Positions 16,930-25,000 of a stretch of 25,000 bases of DNA are shown piece by piece. Source of the DNA: Prorocentrum cordatum (taxonomy: Eukaryota; Sar; Dinophyceae; Prorocentrales; Prorocentraceae). Every line of letters starts with the position of its first letter. The stretch's first letter is position 1. The translations under genes and the position numbers were made by a program. The stretch is from the NCBI GenBank assembly GCA_963575745.1, contig CAUYUJ010017923.1, forward strand, positions 88,168-113,167, in the 5' to 3' direction. The notes beneath the pieces are model-generated. The model was given only the letters and a program-made list of their open reading frames with translations, made no database searches and was not told where the DNA came from.

Positions 16930-19190
16930 TGTGGGGAACCTACTGATCTAGCGTGCCTCTAGTATAGCACAGCATAGCAACGCCAAGCACGCCCAACAGA
17001 AAAATAATTGAGCATCAAGTTGTAGAAGGACTATAGCACAGCATAGCAAAGACACAAGGTATCTCACATCTTCGTTCCTATAGCGTGCCCGTAGCACACC
17101 ATGCCAGAGCAAGGCGGTAGCATAGCATAGCGTAGCAGAGAATGGCCATGTCATAATGATAGTATAGCATGGCCATGCCATAATATAGCACAGTATAGCA
17201 GCTCCATGACGTGATGCTATGAGAACCTCATGTTATAGCGTGACTATAGGGATAGCAAAGCACCTACGTCAGACGCGAAGTTTCCCTAGATCAGGGGAAC
17301 CGAATGAAACGTCGCCATGGCATAACATACACAAGCATAACAGCACCCGAGCTTATAAGACCTTGATATTATAGCGTGGAAATCTGCCGAAACTATGAAG
17401 AACTCATGTTATAGCACAAGAGTAGCATCGAATAGCAAAGGACATACGAAAAACACTAGCCAGGCCGTGGCATACCACAGCAGAGCATTCCAGCTCTCAA
17501 AACTGATGCTATAGGAACCGGCTATTACAGCGTGACTATGGGCACAGCAACGCACCTACAAAAGACGCAAGGTTCCCCAAAATCTGGGGAACCTCATGTT
17601 ATAGCGTGGCCGTGACATAATGTACCACAGCATAGCAGGTCGTATACCTAAGGAGGACCCTGATAGTATAGCGTGGCAAAGGCATACTATAGCCCAGCAT
17701 ACCAGCTCGAAGACCTTGTGCTATAGGAACCTCATGTTGTAGACCATAGGGATAGCAAACCACCTACATCAGACGAAGGCTCCCCTAAATTAGGGGAACC
17801 TGACAGAGACAGCCCATGGCATAACATAGACGAACATAACAGCACCGGAGCTTATAAGACCTTGTATTATAGCGTGAACTGCCGAAGCACTGACGAACTC
17901 ATGTTATACCACACCACTGGCATCGCATAGCAAAAGAATTATGGAAGACACAAGGTTCCCCAAAATATGGGGAACCTCATGTTATAGCGAGGCCGTGGCA
18001 TAACATAGCACAGCATACCAACTGTAAAACCTGAGGCTATAGGAACCTGATATTATAGCGTGACTACAGGCATAGCAACGGACCTACGAACGACGCGAGG
18101 TTCCCCAAAATCCGGGGAACCTCATGTTATAGCGTGGCCGTGACATAATATAGAACAGCATAGCAGGTCGTAGACCTAAGGTTATAGGACCACGCTAGTA
18201 TAACGTGGCCATGCCATAATATAGCACAGCATAACAGCTCCAAGACCTGATGCTAGAGGAACCTCAGGTTATAGCGTGACTATAGGGATAACAAAGCACC
18301 TAAGTCAGACGCAAGGTTCCCCTGCATTGAAAGAACCTCATATTATAGCGTGGCCATGGCATAACATAGCACACAACACCAGCACCAGAGCTTAGAAGAC
18401 CTTGATATTCCAGCGTGGAGATCTTCCGCAACTATGAGGAACCCATGTTATAGCACAACATTAGAAGCGTAGCAAAGGACATACGAAAGACACAAGGTTC
18501 CCCAAAATTTGGGGAACCTCATGTTATAGCAAGGCCCTGGCATAACATAGCACAGCATGCCAGCTCCAAAACATGATGCTAGAATAACCTGATATTATGG
18601 ATCACTGTAGGCACAGCAACGCACCTACAAAAGACGCGAGGTTCCCCAAAATCTGGGGAACCTCATGTTATAGCGTGGCCGTGACATAATATAAGACAGC
18701 ATAGCAGGTAGGAGGCCTGAGGTTATAGGACCCTGATACTATAGCGTGGCCATGCCATAATATAGAACACGTACCAACTCCAAGACCTGATGCTATAGGA
18801 ACTTCATGTTATAGCAAAGAGAGAGCAAGGCACCTACGTCAGCGGTTCCCCTAAATGTGGGGAACCTCATGTTGTAGCGTGGCCATGACATAACATAGCA
18901 CGGCATAACACCACCGGAGCTTATAAGCCCTTGATATTATAGCGTGGCCGTGGCATAGCATAGCATGGCACAGCGAAACAAGCCGCGCAGGTGCCCCCCC
19001 CCCCCCCCCAGCAAGAGCCTGATGTCACAGCGTGGCTGTCGGAGAGTCTAGAATGCCATAGACAACCATTGCGCGACTGATCATGACAAGGCTCACCATA
19101 GCATAGTGTGAATGTGTCATAGCACAGCGAAGATGATTAATACAACCTGCCGCCCCCCCCCCGCCTCGCCGTTACTGCATGCAATAGCAC
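16930..19190. repeat. Higher-order satellite array with hairpin-bearing monomers
   Basis: From about 17260 the DNA is an array of three monomer types (A, B, C), each centred on a GGTTCCCC-n7-GGGGAACC hairpin, in the order A-B-C with a period of about 530 bp. A hairpins start at 17778, 18315, 18844; B at 17954, 18496; C at 17571, 18099, 18640. The hairpin at 18496-18518 is a perfect 11+1+11 palindrome. Between hairpins lie TATAGCGTGGCCATGGC, ATAACATAGCACAGCATA and CCAAGACCTGATGCTATAGG segments. 16930-17260 is a looser version. No gene is seen. Confidence 0.85.
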
Positions 19191-19329
19191 AGCATCAGTA
19201 GCAAAGCCCCAAATCATCAGATAGAGATGGCGGCCGTGCACAGACACAGACACCCGGGAGCAGGCACAAGAGTACAAACAATGACAACTCTAACACATAG
19301 ATTCCGCACAATGAGAAGACATGGACATG
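18236..19329 (+). repeat. 1.1-kb direct repeat, copy 1
   Basis: Nearly identical to 22855-23954 and in the same orientation; it starts AGCTCCAAGACCTGATGC and ends ATGAGAAGA(C/T)ATGGACATG. It includes the last part of the hairpin satellite, two poly-C runs and about 250 bp of non-satellite DNA. The poly-C runs are 16 and 10 bases here. Confidence 0.9.
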
Positions 19330-20076
19330 CGAGGTGGCAACAACCAAGCAACAAGGCAATAGAAAACGATAGACCAACCAAACGCTCGTTTCAGGCCGAA
19401 CCAATAGGGCGATCTCGCCGATCATAGTGGCGACTCTGCGACTCACGCGCAGAGAACCAGGCTGGTTAAAATAGTCCGCGCCCGCCCGAGGCAGGCACAG
19501 CGGCATAGGCACACGCATCGTGTTCTGCATACCCTAACATAGAAAAGTGACGCCCGCAGATTTCCCCAATGGTGCCAAGCGACATGGCGCAGCATACCAT
19601 AGAGTAGCAACAGCAGGCACCGTGCAGCTCACAACGCGTCACCGTGAACACCGCCGTCGTAATCAACGTCGTCGTCAAAGTCGTCGTCATTATGACCGTC
19701 GTCGTCATGACACTCATCGTCAGACCACTCTCTATGCACAGCCTCTAACAAGAGATAGCCTGACAATGGCTGCGCCACTGTCGGGGCGCGGAGAGGCCGG
19801 AGGCCATCGAGAATTTTGTCACGCCGTGCGCGGCGTAGCCAGGCGAGGAGGGACAAGGGCGGGAATTAATAAATGGATACACGCATAGATCTATGAGATA
19901 ATAAAACGAAGGTAGTACAACGAAGATGAGGTTCCCCAGAACTTGAGAAACCTGATGCTATATCTACGGAGATCCATAAAATGGATGAGCCAAAATACAA
20001 GATTAGCACAGTTGATAGCGAATGCAGACCCAATGAGATGGAGAGGAGTGCAGGAAGAGAGAACACGGCCCTGGCT
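19330..20076. other. No gene; GTC-rich microsatellite inside
   Basis: Mostly unique DNA after copy 1 of the 1.1-kb repeat. 19650-19715 is a broken GTCGTC/ATGACC microsatellite. No open frame here is convincing. Confidence 0.45.
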
Positions 20077-20871
20077 TCACTGGGTGGCATAGGGGGTCTC
20101 CTGCGGAGGTGCCTTGCCGTCGAAGTCGTGGAGCCAGAAAAAGATAGTCTCCGGGCGGTCGACATCGCGCATGACACGGATCCACTCAACAGTGCCCTCG
20201 ATAGACGGACGCCCGTTCGGCAGCTGCTGGTGCCCGATGTTGACGAACTGTTTCCACGTGATAGGCCCATGGATGTCCGCGTACTGGAGCCAACCCTGCA
20301 GGACTATGCCTGCCATAGCATGTGGCTTAGAGTCCCAATGCATCAACGGCAGCATAGCCGACGCCGCCATAGCCGCATAACGGCTCTTCATGCACAGCAA
20401 GACATAGTTCAAGAGATTGAGCGGTGATACGCATGACCACCCGCGGTTCCGTTGGGGAACGCTCGGAAATAGCCACTCATAGATGCGATCCCGGTCCGAA
20501 TCGCCGGCGCGAAGGGTCTCGATGAAGTTGTTCAGAGTGACGCACTGTTTAATAGCCCGCTGGACCAGCCCCTTGTCAATATCCATAGGCCATGGGCCGT
20601 GGAACCGGTTGACAAAGGGAGATAGATCACTTTCGAATACGTTGATCATGGCAACGCGGTCATTGGGGACATGCCAATCAGAGCCCCCAGCAGCCATGGT
20701 GCACCGGAGATAAATGAAAAGGCCGAGACCTAATACCCCCTGCGAACCGAAACGGCGACCACAACAAAGAGTATGGTACCCATGGTCTATGACATGCTCT
20801 AGCACAGTACCGACATATCCCGCGTTTGATAACGGCCTGTAATGTGACACATGATTGCCCAGACCAGACAC
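20077..20871 (-). CDS. Unknown ~265-residue coding block, 5' end unclear
   Basis: The minus-strand frame is coherent from about 20871 to the stop near 20077 (tail PPQETPYATQ). There is no ATG at its start (the first codon is GTG); the first good ATG is at 20697 (MAAGGSDWHVPNDRV), yet the residues before it (GYVGTVLEHVIDHGYH, then GVLGLGLFIYL) look coding. Either this is a 3' exon or the ATG is at 20697. GVLGLGLFIYL is a short hydrophobic segment, too short for a confident membrane call. The middle (MKSRYAAMAASAMLPLMHWD) is helical. No family is recognised; composition and style match 15909-16910 and 22090-22848. Plus-strand frames here are shadows. Confidence 0.5.
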   Translation of the reverse strand: MSGLGNHVSHYRPLSNAGYVGTVLEHVIDHGYHTLCCGRRFGSQGVLGLGLFIYLRCTMAAGGSDWHVPNDRVAMINVFESDLSPFVNRFHGPWPMDIDKGLVQRAIKQCVTLNNFIETLRAGDSDRDRIYEWLFPSVPQRNRGWSCVSPLNLLNYVLLCMKSRYAAMAASAMLPLMHWDSKPHAMAGIVLQGWLQYADIHGPITWKQFVNIGHQQLPNGRPSIEGTVEWIRVMRDVDRPETIFFWLHDFDGKAPPQETPYATQ

Positions 20872-20914
20872 GCCAAGACCTACTCGCCTGAAACTCAGAC
20901 AGGTTATTTTTCTT

Positions 20915-21360
20915 TATTTGAGGATGTATGCCTATGCCATACTACAGCTCAGTAGCAAATTAAACATAAGGCACTTGATGGACACGTAGGACGCCCTAAA
21001 AACACGTAACACACAACTCTACACACACATAGGAAGTCCCCTGTTTGGATACGCCTCCCGGGGCCGTGCTATATGAAAATTCAGGCTTGACCTAGAGAGC
21101 ATAAAACAGCACCGCAAGTGCACTCACACCCCCTCTGTTGGCACCTCGCGCTATGCAATGCCATGCTCCAGGCAGTCAGTGGGAGAGCAGGACCCAAAAA
21201 GACAAGGCGAACGTAGGACGATAGGTACCGAAACCCATGCGCTGCTATGCCATGCTCAAGCACAGTCTAGCCAAGCGCAATGACACGCGACGCGCCCACA
21301 CAATTCCACAGACACCACACATGCCATGCTATGCCATGCTTTAGCCGTTGGCGGGACATT
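20915..21360. repeat. Satellite fragments in reverse orientation
   Basis: GCTATGCCATGCTCAAG-type segments (21130-21160, 21240-21260, 21325-21345) are reverse complements of the AGCATAGC-type motif that elsewhere reads on the plus strand. The pieces are separated by unique DNA. No gene is seen. Confidence 0.5.
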
Positions 21361-21468
21361 TCGTTCCCACTGACCGGGTCACACGGCTGGGTAGTGCGAG
21401 GATAGGCAATGGTTGATGAAGCACTACATGAGGCCAACTGCGCATGCACACATAGACACCGCAAAGGT

Positions 21469-21497
21469 TTCTCGTCGTCGTCGTCGTCGTCGTCGCT
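21469..21497. repeat. TCG trinucleotide microsatellite
   Basis: About nine perfect TCG units followed by a degenerate tail. Confidence 0.85.
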
Positions 21498-21622
21498 ATC
21501 AGTCGTCGAATCCTGTCCCAATCATGGTCCAGGGTCTGCCGTTCCTGGTGGTCTCTCGTCGTCGCGGCGCGGTGGTCGTCGATGCGCCACGTGCCATGGC
21601 AGCAAGACCCTCAACCAGACGA

Positions 21623-21661
21623 AGCACGGATGCTTTTGATTGAGCCCCGGCACAGCGCACC
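21623..21661 (+). repeat. 39-bp exact repeat, copy 1
   Basis: AGCACGGATGCTTTTGATTG onwards to CAGCGCACC is found again, unchanged, at 23955-23993, where it abuts the end of the 1.1-kb repeat. Confidence 0.9.
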
Positions 21662-21689
21662 CTAGGCAAGTAAGATTCAAAGAAACTCT

Positions 21690-21815
21690 CATAGAGATAA
21701 CGGGTTCCCACTTTTTGGAGACCCATGATGCATTTCTATAGCGCGGTTGCGGGATATGCCGTAGGCATGTGTATAAAGAAACACATATAGAGATAACGGA
21801 TCCCCACTTTTTGGC
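21690..21815. repeat. Direct repeat of ~30 bp, 96 bp apart
   Basis: The core ATAGAGATAACGG(G/A)T(T)CCCACTTTTTGG appears at about 21691-21717 and 21787-21814. A GT dinucleotide run (21931-21943) follows further on. Confidence 0.7.
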
Positions 21816-22089
21816 GCCCTTTGCTGTGCGGCTATAGACAAGAAAACGAATAACCCAACATCGCAGGCATCACGTATGCCAATTATGTGCCCCTGCCATC
21901 ACGACTAAGGACAAAAGAGAATAGGAAAACGTGTGTGTGTGTGTGAAACGTAGGAGTATATATCCTGCAGCGCCACAGCACGTAAATGACTGGCGAAAGT
22001 GCACAAGGCAAACGATGGAGAGACATAGAAGCACACCTTCTCTGCGACACGCACAAGCAAAACTGCGTGTACAAAGGCTGCAATAGTCC

Positions 22090-22848
22090 TCACTGCTCGT
22101 CCGGATAGACCGCGTCCGCCTCTTGAAGGTGTGGATCCACGGCCACTTCCATTTCCAGCGCGTGATTCACAGACTGATCCAGAGCCATGTCCAACGTGAG
22201 GTCCAGAGCATAGTCCAATCCATCAGGTGGCTCGATGCCCATGATAGCGGCGGCGTGAGCCCACCTGCTACGCGGAACCAAGCAATTTCCATACTGGCCC
22301 CGCGCAACGTTGCCACGATAGAGGGCACCCTCGGCTGGATCATCGCACAGATAGCCGTCCGCGGGAACCCGCGAGTTCAGGCGTGGATTCCTGAAGCTCA
22401 TGTATAGGGATTCCCAAAAAGCACTGAACCAGCGAAAGATGTAGCCGTTCGGGAGTATAGAATTCCCACCATGAGATAGGCAACGCCTGCAGAGAATACC
22501 ATCACAAAGCATCTTCTGGAGAGGAATATAGTGATCCTCGACCCACTCGGTGTCGGTCTCCGTGCCAATGACTCCATGATAGATCTGCGTCATGATCAAG
22601 TCCATGCCCATGGCATTGAAGATGCGGCCCGGAGGGCTCTGCCGACGGTGCCAGGTGATGAAGGCGATGAGCAAAGCGGACGAGTCTACGTTCGCCATGG
22701 GAACCCAGCGCGGCATAGGGTTGGCGGGCAGCGACATTCCAGGAGGACGATGGAGGGAACGCTCTATAGGGCGATAATCACTGCCCACCTGGGACAAACG
22801 AACTCTCGGTCCGAAAAGGCTGCACGCAAGAGACACTGCATTCCGCAA
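22090..22848 (-). CDS. Unknown ~250-residue coding block, start uncertain
   Basis: The minus-strand frame runs to a stop near 22090 (tail EADAVYPDEQ). The open frame begins at a TTG at 22848, only 7 bp from the start of copy 2 of the 1.1-kb repeat; the first ATG that looks natural gives MSLPANPMPRWVPMANVD at about residue 38. The middle has two cysteines in CDGILCRRC (a possible metal site) and aromatic-rich segments (YIFRWFSAFWESLYMSF). The C-terminal part is acidic with a short LDLTLDMALDQ-type pattern. I do not recognise a family. A GTGCAG|CC acceptor-like site near the 5' end would allow an upstream exon beyond the satellite. Confidence 0.5.
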   Translation of the reverse strand: MRNAVSLACSLFGPRVRLSQVGSDYRPIERSLHRPPGMSLPANPMPRWVPMANVDSSALLIAFITWHRRQSPPGRIFNAMGMDLIMTQIYHGVIGTETDTEWVEDHYIPLQKMLCDGILCRRCLSHGGNSILPNGYIFRWFSAFWESLYMSFRNPRLNSRVPADGYLCDDPAEGALYRGNVARGQYGNCLVPRSRWAHAAAIMGIEPPDGLDYALDLTLDMALDQSVNHALEMEVAVDPHLQEADAVYPDEQ

Positions 22849-22854
22849 CCATAG

Positions 22855-23954
22855 AGCTCCAAGACCTGATGCGATAGGAACCTCAGGTTATAGCGTGACT
22901 ATAGGGATAACAAAGCACCTAAGTCAGACGCAAGGTTCCCCTGCACTAAGAGAACATCATATTATAGCGTGGCCATGGCATAACATAGCACACAACACCA
23001 GCACCAGAGCTTAGAAAACCTTAATATTCCAGCGTGGAGATCTTCCGCAACTATGAGGAACCCATTTTATAGCACAACAGTAGAAGCGTAGCAAAGGACA
23101 TACGAAAGACACAAGGTTCCCCAACATTTGGGGAACCTCATGTTATAGCAAGGTCCTGGCATAACATAGCACAGCATGCCAGCTCCAAAACCTGATGCTA
23201 GACTAACCTGATATTATGGATCACTGCAGGCACAGCAACGCACCTACAAAAGACGCGAGGTTCCCCCAAATCTGGGGAACCTCATGTCATAGCGTGGCCG
23301 TGACATAATATGTGACAGCATAGCAGGTAGGAGACCTGAGGTTATAGGACCCTGATAGTATAGCGTGGCCATGCCATAATATAGAACACGTGCCAACTCC
23401 AAGACCTGATGCTATAGGAACTTCATGTTATAGCAAAGAGAGAGCAAAGCACCTACGTCAGCGGTTCCCCTAAATGTGGGGAACCTCATGTTGTGGCGTG
23501 GCCATGACATAACATAGCACGGCATAAGACCACCGGAGCTTATAAGCCCTTGATATTATAGCGCGGCCGTGGCATAGCATAGCATGGCACAGCGAAACAA
23601 GCCGCGCAGGTCCCCCCCCCCCCCCCCCCCCCAGCAAGAGCCTGATGTCACAGCGTGGCTGTCGAAGAGTCTAGAATGCCATAGACAACCATTGCGTGAC
23701 TGATCATGACAAGGCTCACCATAGCATAGTGTGAATGTGTCATAGCACAGCGAAGATGATTAATACAACCTGCCGCCCCCCCCCCCCGCCTCGCTGTTAC
23801 TGCATACAATAGCACAGCATCAGTAGCAAAGCCCCAAATCATCAAATAGAAATGGCGGCCGTGCACAGACACAGACACCCGGGAGCAGGCACAAGAGCAC
23901 AAACAATCACAACTCTAACACATAGATTCCGCACAATGAGAAGATATGGACATG
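22855..23954 (+). repeat. 1.1-kb direct repeat, copy 2
   Basis: Direct copy of 18236-19329, differing by scattered substitutions and homopolymer length (poly-C runs of 21 and 12 bases here against 16 and 10). It contains A, B, C and A hairpin units (22934, 23115, 23259, 23463). Its right end abuts the 39-bp repeat at 23955. Confidence 0.9.
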
Positions 23955-23993
23955 AGCACGGATGCTTTTGATTGAGCCCCGGCACAGCGCACC
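23955..23993 (+). repeat. 39-bp exact repeat, copy 2
   Basis: Identical to 21623-21661. It sits between the end of the 1.1-kb repeat and the 3' end of the helicase gene. Confidence 0.9.
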
Positions 23994-24003
23994 GGCACGA
24001 GAG

Positions 24004-24645
24004 TCAAACGAGCCCACGAAGGCCGCGCCTCGCGAAGGCTGACGGATCGCCCGCGCCAGAGAAGGCGGACATGTGCTCGAGGATAGCACAGCGGGACTCC
24101 TCGTCCTCATCATAAGGATGAGAAGAATCAGAGACAGTGCTGGTCTCGGACTCCGTGTCGCTGTCCCGTGGCCCAGGCCCGTACTCGTCATCAGACTCGC
24201 TCTGGGCGGACCTCATAGTCTGCTCATCAGGACCATCCTGCTTCATGCTGACAGGCAGCCAGTCCGTGCGCCGAATGCACCCAATGTGATAGATGCGCTC
24301 GGCGTGTCTGAAGCGGCTGGCACCCACGTAGCCATAGCCCCGCTCCGGCGGATAACAGTGATCGAAATAGAGCGCACCAAGCCCAAGAGAAGATCCCTGG
24401 GCCCTGCGGATGGTGGTAGCATAGCCATAGGTGCACGGCAAGAAGTAATCTCCTCCGTCGGTGATCGGGTGCACGAGGAGACGGTGCTTGGTGCCCGTGA
24501 GCGTCACCGTAAAGATAGACTTGTTCTCCAGCACAACATCGATAGTGCCAGTGGCGCCGTTGACGAAGCCCCGCTCCTTGTCGAGGTTCCGCGTGAGCCG
24601 AACAACCACACCAGGAGCAATGAATAGCCGCTCCTTGCCAGCTAC
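24004..24645 (-). CDS. PIF1-like DNA helicase, C-terminal exon
   Basis: PIF1-family (superfamily 1B) helicases unwind DNA 5'-to-3' using ATP. This exon carries the last conserved blocks: GKERLFIAPGVVVRLTRN and LTRNLDKERGFVNGATG, then the UvrD_C_2-type segment YGYATTIRRAQGSSLG followed by GYGYVGASRFRHAERIYHIG, the usual motif V/VI region. A short acidic tail (SESDDEYGP, DEDEES) precedes the TGA at 24006-24004. The open frame extends to 24717, but codons before 24645 belong to a proposed intron. Helicases of this type are extremely numerous in dinoflagellate genomes and are often linked to mobile elements; that this one is mobile is inference. The Walker A and B motifs would lie beyond the window edge. 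Confidence 0.85.
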   Translation of the reverse strand, partial: VAGKERLFIAPGVVVRLTRNLDKERGFVNGATGTIDVVLENKSIFTVTLTGTKHRLLVHPITDGGDYFLPCTYGYATTIRRAQGSSLGLGALYFDHCYPPERGYGYVGASRFRHAERIYHIGCIRRTDWLPVSMKQDGPDEQTMRSAQSESDDEYGPGPRDSDTESETSTVSDSSHPYDEDEESRCAILEHMSAFSGAGDPSAFARRGLRGLV

Positions 24646-24821
24646 CTGGGATAGCCTCCCGCATGGTGTCCGGCAAGTTGGCCCAGATATCACACTGACT
24701 GCGACCGGGCGATGCATCGGCGACGTGGACGTAGCAGATATACTTCAACAAAAGATAGACCACGGAGACACATGGCCGACGCATGGGCATGCAGCGCGAT
24801 CCCCAGACCATCCACCGACAC
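24646..24821 (-). other. Proposed GT-AG intron in the helicase (176 bp)
   Basis: Homology to PIF1 helicases breaks after CFPNG and resumes at VAGKERLF in another frame. A GT donor (ATGGG|GTGTCGG, 24821) and an AG acceptor (CCCAG|GTAGC, 24646) join the two in phase 0. The alternative is a frameshift plus insertion in a dead copy. Confidence 0.6.
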
Positions 24822-25000
24822 CCCATTCGGAAAGCATAGAACCTTGGGGTCCCCGCAGAGCGGCGAGAGGTTCTCAAGCTTGTCGTAGCCACACGCCGAT
24901 AGACACGCCGAATTAACCGCCTCGGCCCCCGTGTTGGTCACGGTGAGCCAGTGGAAGGGCTCCCCCAGACGAGCGCCGATAGCCATCCCCCTCTGCACGG
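24822..25000 (-). CDS. PIF1-like DNA helicase, upstream exon (partial, runs off the window)
   Basis: The frame reads through the right window edge. The recognisable part is HWLTVTNTGAEAVN, followed by SACGYDKLENLSPLCGDPKV. This matches the segment that precedes the last conserved blocks in PIF1-like helicases, where the chain passes from the motor domain to the C-terminal domain. It is joined to 24645-24004 by the proposed 176-bp intron. Start codon, Walker A and Walker B are outside the window. It is transcribed in the same direction as all other genes here. Confidence 0.75.

Noticed and set aside
17260-18960. CRISPR-like array because of regularly spaced palindromes
   Set aside because: Spacing is 145-205 bp, the 'spacers' are themselves repeated, no cas genes are present, and the sequence is eukaryotic in style.
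18236-23954. LTR retrotransposon with 1.1-kb LTRs
   Set aside because: The repeats are satellite-derived, do not end in inverted TG/CA, and the interior shows no gag, protease, reverse transcriptase or integrase; the coding blocks inside are unrelated to these.
1-25000. tRNA, rRNA or spliced-leader RNA genes
   Set aside because: I looked for recognisable conserved segments, including the dinoflagellate spliced-leader core, and saw none; a covariance-model scan would be the decisive test.

Overview
The window looks like nuclear DNA of a eukaryote, most probably a dinoflagellate. No bacterial operon structure, rRNA or tRNA was recognised. The pointers are: every gene I can support lies on the minus strand; introns are inferred, some with GC-AG borders and one with inverted-repeat ends as in the 'introners' described from dinoflagellates; most proteins belong to no family I recognise; the one clear family is a PIF1-like helicase of the kind very abundant in dinoflagellate genomes; and much of the sequence is satellite or low-complexity DNA. 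The assignment is an inference, and genus cannot be decided by eye.

Layout. 1-410: satellite. 515-1255: a complete small unknown gene. 1300-1960: satellite. 1961-14651: a GC-rich block bounded by a perfect 38-bp terminal inverted repeat (1961-1998 and 14614-14651), read here as one 12.7-kb element inserted in the satellite. Inside it are one long multi-exon gene (10294 down to about 4821, at least about 1,300 residues), one intact single-exon gene (13909-12938), and long low-complexity tracts. 14652-15600 is satellite again. From 15909 to the end there are four more minus-strand coding blocks (15909-16910, 20077-20871, 22090-22848, and the helicase 24004-25000 running off the edge). They sit like islands in an AT-richer satellite whose units carry GGTTCCCC...GGGGAACC hairpins in a higher-order period of about 530 bp. 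A 1.1-kb piece of this satellite (18236-19329) is repeated almost exactly at 22855-23954.

How the parts may work together. The inverted repeats, the sharp composition change at both of them and the shared gene orientation suggest that the long gene and the 323-residue gene are the protein set of a large, undescribed DNA transposon or cargo-carrying element. The possible transposase is only a weak guess. The right-hand blocks plus the helicase may be pieces of a second mobile-element family. Splice sites were placed by frame and border bases alone and need transcript data.
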